Origin: Polytrichum commune | Lineage: Eukaryota; Streptophyta; Polytrichopsida; Polytrichales; Polytrichaceae | DNA: 64,000 bases | Assembly: GCA_950295325.1 (NCBI GenBank) | Contig: OX485806.1 | Coordinates: forward strand, 41,726,001-41,790,000 | Direction: 5' to 3' | Part shown: one piece after another, positions 33,012 through 45,622 of the stretch | Layout of the letters: every line of letters begins with the position of its first letter | Numbering within the stretch: the first letter of the stretch is position 1 | Program-made: the position numbers and the translations under genes | The notes under the pieces: generated by a model | Database searches by the model: none | What the model saw: only the letters and a program-made list of their open reading frames with translations | Told to the model about the DNA's origin: nothing

Positions 33012-33480
33012 AGAAAATTGTAAATCCTAAATCTTGAACACTGGTACTATATAGGTCAGAGAGGGTTGGGGAAGGATCCTTTTGGGAGTGAAGGATAGGG
33101 ATGCTGAGATAGTAGAGAGCACAAAAAGGGAATCAGAGGAGAACTGGGACGCACACATGAAGGAACCAGAGCACATTACATATTCCACAATAGATCCAGG
33201 AAAGAGGCGGAAGAAGCGAAAGGGAGGTACAAGTTTTAGCAATTCGAAACAGAGGAGACGGAGAAAACTTAAGAAAAAAAAGGAATCGTACATAGAAGGA
33301 AGAGGTACTCCATGAGACTTGCAAAATACATGTGGAGAGATCAAGAGAGGACCTTTGAATTGGCATTTGAATTTGCAGCTGATAGAGGAATAGCGGGAGG
33401 ACAGTGATTCACCGGCACCATCTAATGTTTGTGTTAATGTTTAGCTCTCGGCCACATTTCAAAAAGGTTGAATATTCGAG
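33012..33480. other. Presumed 5' flank of M transposase gene
   Basis: No confident gene. On minus, the donor GTAAGTATG at 33011-33003 implies a transcribed exon just upstream. Purine-rich plus-strand sequence (33082-33315) is open in several frames but resembles nothing I know. From about 33430 the sequence grades into the satellite through one CTCTCGGCCACATTTCA unit, like those at 47836-48190. Confidence 0.35.
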
Positions 33481-35335
33481 TTAAGGTGTAGCTCTCGGTT
33501 CCAAGAGGCTAGAGGATTCGGCCCCTTATACCAGAGTTTGATAGTTGTTTCTTATTTGAGGTGTGTAGGCTAAGGGTCTAGGTTCCGAGAGGCTAGACGA
33601 TTCGGCCCATCACACTAGATTTTGAAGGTTGTTTTTTGGTTGAGAATGTGTGTAGGCTAAGGGCTCGGTTTCGAGAGGCTAGAGGATTCGGCCCCTTACA
33701 CCAGATTTTGATGGTTGTTTTTTGGTTGAGATTGTGTGTAGGCTAAGGGTCTAGGTTCCAAAAGGCTAGAGGATTTGGCCCAACACACCAGATTTTGAAG
33801 TTTGTTTTTTGGTTGAGAATGTGTGTAGGCTAAGGGCTCGGTTCCGAGAGGCTAGAGGATTCAGCCTCTTTGACCAGATTTTTAAGTTGTTTGTGGTTGA
33901 TCATATGTGTACGCCAAGGGTCTAGGTTCCTAGAGGCTAGAGGATTTGGCCCATCACACCAGATTTTGAAGGTTGTTTTTTGGCTGATCATGTGTGTAGG
34001 CCAAGGGTCTCGGTTCCGAGAGGCTAGAGGATTCGGCCTCTTTTACCAGATTTTGATGGTTGTTTTTTGGTTGAGAATGTGTGTAGGCTAAGGGTCTCGG
34101 TTCCGAGAGGCTAGAGGATTCGGCCCCTTACACCATATTTTGAAGTTGTTTGTGGTTGAGAATGTGTGTAGGCCAAGGGTCTCGGTTCCGAGAGGCTAGA
34201 GGATTCGGCCTCTTTGACCAAAATTTGAAGTTGTTTGTGGTTGATCATGTATGTAGGCTAAAGGTCTTGGTTCCGAGAGGCTAGAGGATCCGGCCTCTTT
34301 GACCAGAATTTGAAGTTGTTTGTGGTTGAGATTGTGTGTAGGCCAAGGGTCTCGGTTCCGAGAGGTTAGAGGATTCGGCCTCTTTGACCAGATTTTGAAG
34401 TTGTTTGTGGTTGATCATGAGTGTAGGCTAAAGGTCTCGGTTCCGAGAGGCTAGAGGATTCGGCCCCTTACACCATATTTTGAAGTTGTTTGTGGTTGAT
34501 CATGTGTGTAGGCCAAGGGTCTCGGTTCCGAGAGGCTAGAGGATTACGCCCCTTACACCAAAATTTGAAGTTGTTTGTGGTTGAGATTGTGTGTAGGCCA
34601 AGGGTCTCAGTTCCGAGAGGCTAGAGGATTCGGCCTCTTTGACCAGAATTTGAAGTTGTTTGTGGTTGACATTGTGTGTAGGCCAAGGGTCTCGGTTCCG
34701 AGAGGCTAGTGGATTCGGCCCCTTTTTCCAAAATTTGAAGTTGTTTGTGGTTGATCATGTGTGTAGGCTAAAGGTCTCGGTTCGGAGAGGCTAGAGGATT
34801 CCGCCCCTTACACCAGATTTTGAAGTTGTTTGTGGTTGATCATGTGTGTAGGCCAAGGGTCTCGGTTCCGAGAGGCTAGAGGATTCGACCTCTTTGACAA
34901 GAATTTGAAGTTGTTTGTGGTGGACATTGTGTGTAGGCCAAGGGTCTCGGTTCCGAGAGGCTAGTGGATTCGGCCTTTTTGACCAGAATTTGAAGTTGTT
35001 TGTGGTTGAGATTGTATGTAGGCTAAAGGTCTCGGTTCTGAAAGGCTAGAGGATTCGGCCCCGTACACCATATTTTGAAGTTGTTTGTCATTGAGATTGT
35101 CTGTATGCTAAGTGTCTCGGTTCCGAGAGGCTAGAGAATTCGGCCTCTTTGATCAGATCATGTGTGTAGGCTTTGGGTCTCGGTTTCGAGATGCTAGTGG
35201 ATTTGGCCCCTTACACAAGATTCTCATAGTTGTCTCTTGTTTGAGAATGTGTTTAGGCCAAGGGTCTTGGTTCCGAGAGGCTGGAGGATTCTTCCTCTTT
35301 GACCAAATTTTTAAGTTGATTGGTTTGATGTGACT
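33481..35335 (+). repeat. 85-bp satellite array, left of methyltransferase gene
   Basis: About 21 tandem units of about 85 bp. Each contains TGTAGGC(C/T)AAGGGTCTCGG then TTCCGAGAGGCTAGAGGATT and CGGCC...TTTGAAGTTG. The core TCTCGGTTCCGAGA is a perfect inverted repeat with a 2-bp centre, exact in about ten units here. Period was measured from GGCCAAGGGT at 34511, 34596 and 34681. The same array continues at 41165-42974 and 47009-47835. No coding potential. Confidence 0.9.
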
Positions 35336-35360
35336 TCAATTTGTGCAGGAATCACAAGCT

Positions 35361-38300
35361 ATGGATCTCATTCTTTTTGAGGAGCCATCAACAGAGGATG
35401 GTAATTTTCATTTGGAGCCTCCCTTGTTGGGAGTTGAGACCCTAGTCGATGTTGTGCACGTGGAGGTGTGTCCTTCATAAATTTTTCCTTTGGTTTCCAA
35501 TCACGTCGGGTTCTTCTATTTTCTATTATTTTGGGCTCTACCTCATGATATTGTGTTCACCCTTGTAGAATGATTCATCTGTTGAACCCGACTCTTTGAA
35601 TCCTCTTGATGAGTCCAACCCTGAGGAGACTCAGCTCTTGATTCGGAGAACTCAAAAAGAAGACTCCAATGCTATGATTCATCGGGTTCGAATAAAACCT
35701 CTTGTTAAGTCACGTTTCTCTATTCCTTTGTGCCGCTTGCAATGTCTTCCTCTAATTTGGCCCATCAGCGAGGTTGATGTCGCTCGGTTGCAAAATGAGT
35801 TTGTTATGGGTTACCGTGACGGTGACCGTGCCATGTATGACTCTCCCTACAACAACCTTGATGAGGTGCTTCATGTTTCCGAGGACAGTCGGGCCTCCTG
35901 GAGTTTATTATGGCAGGAGGCCAATGATGACTTTGATTCCATGCTAAAAAATGACTCCGATCTCTCTCACCTTGTTGGCAAGATGTTTTTCATGTATGAG
36001 GAAAATCATCGATTGACATCTTGGTTTAGGCACATTAACAAGCACCATTCCATGGACAAAGATTGGCACATGTCCGTGGACTGCATTGTTGAGGACCCAA
36101 GAAACTATACCGCCGTTGTCGCGCACCTCTCCATGAGGAGTGCCCGAAACACCATGGGCACAAAGGGGACCCCGGGGTGACACCCAGGACTTGTGGCGCC
36201 GTTGGTGAGAGGGCCCAAGTGATCCTAGTGTGGGTGAGGGCCCCGGGCGTTGGGAACGCCTCCCACCCACAAAGACTAGGAGGCATGAGGGTAGGGCCAT
36301 GAGCTATGCGTAGCTTATGGCGTGGTGATTCTAGAATGCTCAAGAACACCTCAATCGGAGGTGTGAGCTAGGAGTTATGGCCATTTGAGTGGGGCGCTGT
36401 CCCGGGACAACGCCCTGGTACAGCAATGCCTGAGAGTGATTCCCGGGACTGCCAAGGTTCAAACAGGCATAACTTCCTCAAGACTTTCTTGAATGGGGCA
36501 AGTGAGAGGTCCATCGGCATCAACGTGAAGCGTAGATGACGATGGAGTGGTTAGTTGTTTGTATCAGACATCATACAAGGAAGTTATGATGGTTTGAAGC
36601 TGCTGGGGGCTTCTAGGGCCAGCGACTAAGGGAAAATGTCTACTTGGCCCCAACTCTGGGTCGAGAGACAAGAGGTTTCTTGACGGTGGGGTAGGGGTCC
36701 CGCGTAGAGTCCTAGAGGCTTATATGGGTGAGGTGGTGTGGCCTCACCCACCCGAGGACGAACGGCACGGCCTCCAATGGCTTTGGCCCATTGTGAGGCC
36801 ATAATTGCCTAGTATGGTTCCGGTTGTTGTAGTATTGCTCCGGCAACGCGATGATCAACATAGGATTGGACTTCCATAAATGGAAGTCCACATCAAAGAA
36901 ATGGGTTACCGATTACGGGGTGAGTCCCGAAAGCAAAGTAGGAGGGTTGGTTCCCCTCCTATGAACTATATGGTCCGGGGTAGGAGGAACTAACCGTTAG
37001 CATGGCGGAATGCGAAGGCTTAGCGCTCGTGACCTTTGCTATAAAGGAAAATTGGCAAGGTTACTAAGGGGCCTAGCAAGGGTTGCGACAGCCGTTTTCC
37101 TTAATGCCATGAATGACATCAACTGGTAAGTTTGTTGTTTTTTTGGTTTTTCTTGTTTGTTTTTTGTTTTTAATGTTATTCTCATTTTGTTTCTCTTTTA
37201 CCTTTTTTTTGTAGGTCCACGGAGGATGACCATGTGAAGGACAACCTTCCCGCAAAGCTACTCCGCATTCAAACATTTGGGAAAATGAAGCTTGAGGAGT
37301 TCAAGGGCCTCATTTCTATAGCCGACTACAAGATGTGCGAGTCCAAAATGGATAAATATCCTACTTGGTATCCCCTTACCTTGGACGTCTTCGTCAAATT
37401 TTTGTATAAGGTAATTCTCCCTTCCGTTATGTTTATGTTTTTTTTTCTTGTTTTTTGTCATTCCCTTACACTTTTTTTGTGTGTTTTAGAGAGAGTTATC
37501 AAACGCTGCCGACACTGTAGCAAGGTTGTACCGGGAGAATACACCCGAGTCGCTTAGGTCTACTCCCAAAATTTGGGATACTATGACAAAAGCCCAAGAT
37601 AGACTCATCAAAAGTATTCGGTCACGAAATTTAGAGAAGTTTATTTCCGTGGCCCACAAGGATAATGGCGAAGATTTCTTCTACGAGGTGCGCCTCTTCT
37701 CTTTCCTTCTTTTTTGCTTATACTTTCCTCTTCAATTACTACTTGTTCTATCTTTTCTTACACTCGCATGTGTTGCAGATTGACCGTCATTTTTCCACCT
37801 TCCTCGTCACAGATTTGACAATAGAGAAACTTCAAAAGGTTGCAACCACCCATGTCGATGCCTCCTTCAAAGCCAAGTGGCTTCAGTGGTGGAATTCTCC
37901 CGCCGAGATCAGAATCAAAAACCATTTCCCCTCGGCTCTTCCTCTCTGTGAGAAAGTCCTTGACGACTGGCTTAGCAAAGCTTCTTTCTGGGCCCAGGTA
38001 CATCTTCAAGTTTTATTTTATTTTATTTTTTCTTTTTATTCTTTGCCATTTCTAACTATTGGTCTCTCTTAACATAGTCGGAGAAGGGGGTTAAGGCCAA
38101 GATCGCATCGTTTGAGAATGAGTGTTCTGTGGACATTGATTGGATTTCTGTGGAGATTTTGCAACCTTCCAATTATGTTGAGCATTGGAGGCTCATTTTG
38201 TGGGACAAGGCTTTCTGGGTGTATTTTGACGACAAAGGCGATTTGAAATTTGTTAAAGGCCTTGACCTTATGGAGTTTGAGGAAGGCCCCATTGCAATCA

Positions 38301-40539
38301 AACGCATTGCTTACCGGTAAATTTCTCAGTTGTCATTTCGTACATATTTTTTTTGTTTCTTTTATTTTCCACCACCGTTTTCTTATTCCATGTTCATCAT
38401 TTTCCAGGTACATTCATCATGAGCTCCTTGTGAAGAATGCTTTGCCTCCTTCGTGCTTGCCCACTTTCCTCTTAGATTGGGTCGTTGTCAACTCCAATCT
38501 TTGTGTCTATACGGCCATGCAAGTTGCAAAGTTTCCACACGTGCACTTGGAGGCTGGTGGTTCGTACTTGGATTGCTCTCGTGGATTCGTGCCCGAGGTG
38601 GAAGCAATGCTTTACAACACCCTTCTAAGCTCTGCCCCTGAGGTGATTGAATTAGAAGAAAAGCCGGAATAGGATAATCCCCCTCCTCTATCCAATGACA
38701 ACGATGTTGCGTCGGTCAAAGGTAAGGGCAAAGGTAGGAAGGTTGTCCCCCATGCCTCTTCTCAAGTATCTACTCGTTCTTTCAAGAAGGCCTCCGTTCA
38801 TCGCATTGTTGTTCCAGCCACCACCATGGTTGGAAATCCAACCGCCACTCCTTCTACCCCTGCCCCCAATCTTGTTGCCGCTCCTTCCCATAGCAGCGCA
38901 ACCATCCCATCGGTGCCTCGCAAGAGGAAGGCTGTTGCACCTGATACATCGGCGACTTCCTCGGAGAGGTCATCTAGTCTTTCATTGATTGAGAATGTGG
39001 ACATGAGAGAGTTCACTGAGGATCTCATGAAGACGAAGGTTCCCCCTACCGCCTACCGCCGCATACAATAATTCCTTACCAAAGTTTGTATGTCGTTCAC
39101 TTGTTTTATCCAATCTTTCAATGCAATTCCACATTTGATTTTTGATTTTGTTTTTTTTTTGGGATTTTGGTTTTTCAAGTTGAAGCGGGCCGTACTCGTC
39201 CAAACAACAAGCCTAAGGTTCACACATGCATTGATTTATTCTTTGCAGATGTGCCCGAGAACCTACGTTTGCCGAGCATCTTGGTCTCATCCTCGGATGT
39301 TCCTCAGTGGAACAAACGTTCTTTCACATACTTTAAGGTTTTATTTGCCTTTGCAAATGCCAACCTCCATGACAATGGCGTCCTCGTCTTTGCACACGCC
39401 ATTGATCCTGAGGTCTCTAGATCAATTCACAACTGGGCACACACTGAGGAATTTTATGTTGCCGAAGACTGGTTTGGCATGAATGACCTCGATCTCCAAT
39501 CGCCTACTAATATTCCTGAATTGGTAATTCCTTTTCGACTTCATCCATTTCCATTCTTACCTTCTTTCTTTCATTTATACATTCTTAATTCTACCGTTCA
39601 AATTTTGTGCAGACTCGCAAGTTCTTCATCAAGGTGCTTGTGCGTAATGAGTCCGTTTTGAATGTCCTAAACCTCGGACTTCAAGAACATGGGTTCCAGT
39701 CTCAAAAGAGATGGTTGGCTCAACAGCTTCACCGATGTGAAGAACCAATCGGGAACGACGGAGTGCCTTGGAGAGGTGCTTGTGAAAAACGCCCCGAGTT
39801 TTTCTCCATCATTTTCTCCGCTCTCACGGACAAGGACGACATTATCTTGGATTGGCAATGTGGCGTTGGTTCTTTCTTCACCTTTTTGTTTTTCATGTTT
39901 TTTGTTTTTCATGTTTTTTTATTTTTGATGTTTTAATTTCTTTTATATTTGGTTCATCTCCAATTCATTTCCTTATGCTCACCTATTCGCATTTTGTTGT
40001 TCTAGAAAATTCTATCATTGCATGCCGCTTCATTCAACGCCATATTGTTGCCCTTGAATCAGACATTGATGTCTTCAAGTCCATCCTCCTTCCCATTCGC
40101 GAGCCTGAGTAAAAACACACCTCTCAACACGCCGCCCCTCAATGAGACTCGGTTTTTTCTCCGCCTCCCTGGAAGTTGGCGAAGCGCAATTTCGATTTGC
40201 TGTGTGCGTAAGTTTGTTCTTGGATTCTACTTCGTTTGCATTTGTATTTTCTTGTATTGGAGTTTTGGACATGTGCTCATGTTTTCTTCTTTATTTTTCT
40301 GTATGTACAGAGTTCAAAATGAGAGCCCCATCCGCGTCCTTAATGCAGACATGTTTGCAATGTCTTCGACGACGTTCGAGCTCCCATTCTATGCTGTTGA
40401 GCTTGCCCATCTTTTGGCGGAAGCACCGTCCCCACCTCCTAGTCGCACCCGCCCTTTCGACAAACTAGTATTGGATTTCCTAGACATAGAGACCAAGCAG
40501 GGCGAGAATAGTGATAGACATGGTAGTCCAAATTCTTGA
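35361..40539 (+). pseudogene. ParB-like domain fused to beta-class DNA amino-methyltransferase, 11 exons
   Basis: Predicted exons: 35361-35465, 35569-36116 joined to 37096-37125 across a solo LTR, 37215-37410, 37490-37687, 37779-37997, 38078-38316, 38408-39087, 39180-39523, 39613-39868, 40006-40207 and 40311-40539. All introns except the one at 39869 have plausible GT-AG ends, and phases agree. The N-terminal part (about residues 55-190) resembles a ParB/Srx-type domain: F-S-I-P-L-C-R-L near its start, then M-Y-E-E-N-H-R-L-T-S-W, matching the ParB G-x-H-R-x-x-A box. The C-terminal third fits a beta-class DNA methyltransferase: D-L-F-F-A-D-V-P-E-N for motif IV (usually DPPY), then E-K-R-P-E-F-F and I-L-D-W-Q-C-G-V for the SAM-binding motif I, then H-I-V-A-L-E-S-D. 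In-frame stops at 38670, 39069, 40110 and 40143 plus the LTR make this copy inactive. An alternative is a plant-specific family with only fold-level resemblance. Confidence 0.6.
36117..37090 (-). mobile_element. Solo LTR, TGTCGC family, copy 2 (in methyltransferase exon 2)
   Basis: Inverted copy (974 bp). On plus it starts TGTCGCGCACCTCTCCATGA and ends AGCAAGGGTTGCGACA. It is flanked by a perfect TSD GCCGT (36112-36116 and 37091-37095). Removing it keeps exon 2 in frame. The internal palindrome present in copies 1 and 3 has one mismatch here (GACAACGCC). Confidence 0.92.
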
Positions 40540-41164
40540 CTACGCCTTGTGCGTTTGGAACCTCCATCTCATATGTATTGTTTTTGTTTAAGTTTATTTG
40601 TTGAATTTCCATGTACCTTTTGCAAACCCCATTCAACTCCTTATTCATCTCATGGTGGTGTTTGATTTCACTTCTCTAGAAGTTCGGGTTGACGGATTGA
40701 ATCTTTAGTGGTCGGGTTGATATGTCTCAAGTTAATGGGTTGGACAATGTAAGGACCCTCTCGGTTTAGAGAAGGTCCAGGGGTTGGGGGTATGCACTTC
40801 ATTGTTGATTGTCTAGGGAGGTTCGGGTGGACGGCTTGAATCTTTACTGGTTGGGTTGATATTTCTCAAGTTAAAGGGTTGGACAATGTCGGGACCCTCT
40901 CGGTTCCGAGAGGGTCCAGGGGTTGGGGGTATGCACCAATTTTTTGCATGTGGCATTATAGTCATAATGATAAAGATTGCATCCCCGTTCATAATATTTA
41001 ATATTAACTATGATCCCCCAATCAAGTTAAGATTCACCCCATTAATCTAGTGCAATCAAAACGAATATCATCCCAATGATGGTTACATCCCTGTGCACCC
41101 TTTTCACATTGGAATACTTCCAAGCCCTTGTGCTACATAACAAATGCCAGTGTTGGTTGGGTAG
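40540..41164 (+). repeat. 3' flank of methyltransferase gene with two 138-bp repeats
   Basis: No gene. Two direct copies of about 120 bp start near 40680 and 40819 (shared GTTGATAT.TCTCAAGTTAA, GGGTTGGACAATGT, CCAGGGGTTGGGGGTATGCA). The second contains a perfect 12-bp-stem palindrome at 40892-40917 whose centre, CTCTCGGTTCCGAGAG, is the satellite core. In the first copy the same site is mutated. Nothing else is recognised up to the next array. Confidence 0.7.
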
Positions 41165-42974
41165 CTCTCCGCCACAATTCAAGAAGGTTGGATGTTGGTG
41201 GTTCACCCCCTTACACCAAATTTTGAATTTTTTTTTTTGGTTTATCATGTGGGTAGGCTAAGGGTCTCGGTTCCGAGAGGCTAGAGGATTCGGCTCCTTA
41301 TACCAAATTTTGAATTTTTTTTTGGTTGATCATGTGGGTAGGCTAAAGGTCTCGGTTCCAAGAGGCTGGAGGATTCGGCCCCTTAAACCACATTTTGAAG
41401 TTTTTTTTGGAGGCTAGATAATTCGGCCCCTTACACCAAATTTTGAAGTTTTTTTGGGTTGATCATGTGGGTAGGCTAAGGGTCTCGGTTTTGAGAGGCT
41501 AGAGGATTCGGCCCCTTACACCACATTTTGAAGTTTTTTTTGGTTCATCATGTGGGTAGGCTTAGGGTCTCGGTTCCGAGAGGCTAGAGGATTCGGCCAC
41601 TAACACCAGATTTTGAAATTCTTTTTGGTTGATCATGTGGGTAGGCTAAGGGTCTCGGTTCCGAGAGGCTAGGGGATTCGGCCACGTACACCTGATATTG
41701 AAGTTCTTTTTGGTTGATCATGTGGGTAGGCTAAGGGCCTCGGTTCCGAGAGGCTTGTGGATTCAACCCCTTACACCAGATTTTGAAGTTTTTTTTGGTT
41801 GATAATGTGTGTAGGCTATGCCTGTCGGTTCCGAGAGGCTAGAGGATTTGGCCCCTTAAACCACATTTTCAAGTTTTTTTTGGTTGATCATGTGAGTAGG
41901 CTAAGGGTCTCGGTTTCGAGAGGCTAAAGGATTCGGCTCTCGAGACCAGATTTTGAAGTTTTTTTTGGAGGCTAGAGGCTGCGGCCCCTTACACCAGATT
42001 TTGAAGTTCTTTTTGGTTGATCATGTGTGTAGGCTAAGGGTCTCGGTTCCAAGAGGCTTGTGGATTCAGCCCCTTACACCAGATTTTGAAGTTTTTTTGG
42101 GTTGATAATGTGTGTAGGCTATGCCTCTCGGTTCTGAGAGGCTAGAGGATTCGGCCCCTTACACCACATTTTGAAGTTTTTTTGGAGGCTAGATGATTCG
42201 GCCCCTTACACCACATTTTGAAGTTTTTCTTGGCTGATCATGTGGGTAGGCTAAGGGTCTCGGTTCCGAGAGGCTAGAGGATTCGGCCACTTACACTTGA
42301 TTTTGAAGTTGTTTTTGGTTGATCATGAGTGTAGGCTAAGGGTCTCGGTTCCGAGAGGCTAGAGGATTCGGCCTCTTTTACCAGATTTTGATGATTGTTT
42401 TTTGGTTGAGATTGTGTTTAGGCTAAGGGTCTCGGTTCCGAGAGGCTTGTAGATTTGGCCCCTTACACCAGATTTTGAAGTTTTTTTAGTTGATCATGTG
42501 TGTAGGCTAAGGGTCGTCGTTCCAATAGGCTAGAGGATTCGGCCACTTATACTAGATTTTGAAGTTCTTTTTGGTTGATGATGTGGGTAGGCTAAGGGAC
42601 TAGGTTCCGAAAGGCTTGTGGATTCGGCCCCTAACACCAGATTTTGAAAAAAAAATTGGTTGATAATGTGTGTAGGCTATGCGTCTCGGTTCCGAGAGGC
42701 TAGAGGATTCGGCCACGTACACGAGATTTTGGAGTTTTCTTGGTTCATCATGTGGGTAGGCTAAGGGTCTCGGTTCCGAGAGGCTAGAGGATTTGGCCAC
42801 TTACACCAGATTTTGAAGTTCTTTTTGGTTGATCATGTGTGTAGGCTAAGGGTCCTCGTTCCGATAGGCTAGAGAATTCGGCCACGTACACTAGATTTTG
42901 AAGTTCTTTTTGGTTCATCATGTGGGTAGGCTAAGGCTCTCGGTTCCGAGAGGCTTGTGGATTCGGCCCCTTAC
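41165..42974 (+). repeat. 85-bp satellite array, right of methyltransferase gene (part 1)
   Basis: This is the same unit as 33481-35335 (GTGGGTAGGCTAAGGGTCTC, GGTTCCGAGAGGCTAGAGGA), with a period of 85 bp (GGCTAA at 41256 and 41341). Several units are shortened to about 55 bp (near 41405, 41955 and 42180), having lost the palindromic core. The array is cut at CTTAC (42970-42974) by element 42975-47003 and continues at 47009. Confidence 0.9.
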
Positions 42975-43571
42975 TGTGGGAGCCCAAAAATCCACGGAAG
43001 TCTGGATTGGCTTCCTAACCGGATTAATATCCGGATAATACCCTGATGTTGGTCTCAAATTAGGGTTTTCTAGGGTAGGATAGTTGTTTTATGGAATAAG
43101 GTTCTCAACATCCGCCTGACGCGTTAAAATGGTAAGAACGGACACTTTGGCCAGACCGGAACTTAATCCAGGGAGACCGTTTTTAAACGGTCCAGTCCAA
43201 AACGGTCCGGTCCAGGGCGTCCGGATTGGAAGGCGGTTATACCAGAAGGCAATTATACCGGAAGACGGTTATACCGAAACCTGGACGGTTGTAACAGAAA
43301 CGGTTGAGGACCCAAGCCCGTTAGAAGAAGAAGGAGAGAGTACTTAAAGGAATTTCTCTTCCTTTCCAAGCCATTTGCGCGAGCGGCATTGTCGAGAGAA
43401 CGAGTGGTGAGCTGTTTTTCGAGTCGCCAACAGTTAGATTGCTGGGATTCCTTAGTAATTGGCAGATAGAACTCCGGAGGGAAGAAGCCGGGGATTGTTA
43501 GAGGATTGAGGGTGCGAAGCAAAATGCCGGAGGCGTGAGAGGAAGATGAGAGAGAGCAGGTTCTGATTCCC

Positions 43572-45622
43572 GTGAAACCGGTGTCGCCAGCCACCCCGAA
43601 GAGAGATTCCGAGCTCAAGGAGCTCATAGAGGACCTAAGTCGGATGGGGTGCGAGGGATTACTCGCCAAGCCCTGGAATCTCCGGGCGGAGGCCACATTG
43701 CAGGAATTCTTGTTTGAGAGAGGCAATCAATGGATTCGGACGATGAGGCAGGAGCCGGAAAAATGGATGCCGGAGGTATGGGCGAGAGTCTACGGATTTT
43801 CGAAAGGAAAGGGTGAGGGCTGGGCTGGCCGCAGGGATAGTTTCTACGTAGGGAAGTTCAGAACGGACCCGGATCCTAAGGACGGATTCCATCCCGGGAA
43901 TTGCCGAACCCTAGAGAGAGGAGAGTTATAGAATTTATTCTCCCCATCCTTAGTCCGGAAAAGCCCAAGCGACTCAGCATTACCAAGGCCAACACCCTGT
44001 TTGGGGCCATGTCCAAAGCCCGGCCTGTAAATTGGGGTAGATTAATTCAGGAGTATGTGGAGAAATCCATCCCCTACATTAGCCGGAAACCCTCTTTTCT
44101 TTCCCTTTACATCCTCCACCTCTACCAACACCATGGCTGCATCAACGAAGAAGAGGAGGACATGCTGACGATAGCGGAAGATGAGGTGGTGTACAAGATC
44201 AGTCCGGAAGCCAAAGTTCCGGAGACCGGAACAGAGGATTCCAACGACACAGCGATTCTGGAACCATCTCCAGTTTCGTCCCCTCTGAAGGTCTGGAAAA
44301 CCGCCTCACCACCGGCCCGGCAGGAAGCTGGACCCTGCCGGGACGTTCCCTAGAAGGATATTGACCTCTCAACGTTCAAGTTTCCGGAAGCCCCCTTTAA
44401 GCGCGTCCGGGATGAGTTGACGGAGCTCCAGAACCAGTACTTCCGGATGGAGCACATCACCCGGGGAGTGAACATGGCCCTAGGTAATTGTGGACCCGGA
44501 AATATCCTCCGGGAGTTGGCTAAGCGGACAGACCGGAAACAGGTGGAGGCCCTGGAGACGGAAAAGGCACAGCTGGCGGCACAAGTGGCCGCTATGACCT
44601 GGGAGCTCGCCCAAAAGAGCGAGGAGATCCGGAAGTACCAGGCAGAACAAACCGTGGTGTTGAGCTGAGTCCGGGAGTTGGTGGGCCATCCGGGAGATAT
44701 TGTCAACAAGGCACACCTCTACGACCAGCTGATGGAGTCGGCGGATCCGTCTTCCGCCCGACAAACACTCCCGATTCTGGTAAAGTACTCCCGCTCACTG
44801 AAGGATTTACTCAAGGAGATTCAAAAGCTGCTGCCGGGTGGTACCCCCAGGCGGATGCTCTATCCAGGTCCACCCGGATCTCCGACGGGTACTTTATACG
44901 AGGTTATTGGAGAGGTGGAACTGGTTCCGGCCTCACTGGCGGGTGCGGGGCCTAGTCAGCCCGCCGGAACTTCCCAGCCACCCGAATCCGGAAGAGTTCC
45001 ATTTCGTAAGAAGACCCCTGTTCCGGAACGGGTCCGGTCATCCTTAGTTCGCCAGAAGAATACGGAACGGTCAGCCAGGTCCGGAAGGGGACAATCACCG
45101 AATCCGGGTCAGGGAAGGGCGTCAGGGCGGTCCCGAACGCCGGAGGGGACCAGAACTCCGGAAAGGATGAGGACGCCAGATGGGATGAAGACTCCGGATA
45201 GGGGTAAAGCACCGGTATCGCATGTTTCGCCTGTTCCTGCTCTTGACTGCATGATAGTGGAGCCGTGGGCTCCTCCACCCTCACACACGATGTCCGCAAG
45301 GGATCCCCGGACGACTTCCGTGTCCTGTGGCCGGAACAGGGAAGGGACCACCGAGAGTGACCCCTCGCCTGGCCAGAAGTCCCGAAAGGAGAAACACGTT
45401 TCCAATACGGCGCGATCCGGATCGGGAGACGGATCGGGAGAGGATCCGGCAGCAGCACACGATTCTGAAGAAGAGGTCGTCCCCTCCCCGAACATGAGGA
45501 GGGTATTTACAAGGCTGCAGGAGCGACGATTTTTGACCCCCAGTGGAGGCTCTTCCACCGTCATCGGACCCGCAAGTCACTCCAAGGACGGGACGACTCC
45601 GAAGAAGCACCGCACTACTTAG
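43572..45622 (+). pseudogene. Gag-like protein of the 4-kb element (broken)
   Basis: The first frame, 43572-43931, carries F-L-F-E-R-G-N-Q-W-I and V-W-A-R-V-Y-G-F. After a frameshift at about 43905-43925 a single frame runs 43901-45622, broken only by TAG 44351-44353 and TGA 44666-44668. Its first part (I-T-K-A-N-T-L-F-G, L-S-L-Y-I-L-H-L-Y-Q-H-H-G) resembles the 'plant transposon protein' type domain of gag-like ORFs, which is a weak assignment. Around 44520-44660 is a heptad-like coiled coil (V-E-A-L-E-T-E-K-A-Q-L-A-A-Q-V). The last 230 residues are disordered and rich in P, S, R and T, with R-T-P-E / K-T-P-D repeats, as in nucleic-acid-binding Gag tails. Expected role: particle formation and packaging with enzymes supplied by another element. 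Confidence 0.5.

Noticed and set aside
44952-45458. Several overlapping minus-strand ORFs of 109-168 codons
   Set aside because: Shadows of the GC-rich gag-like frame on the plus strand.
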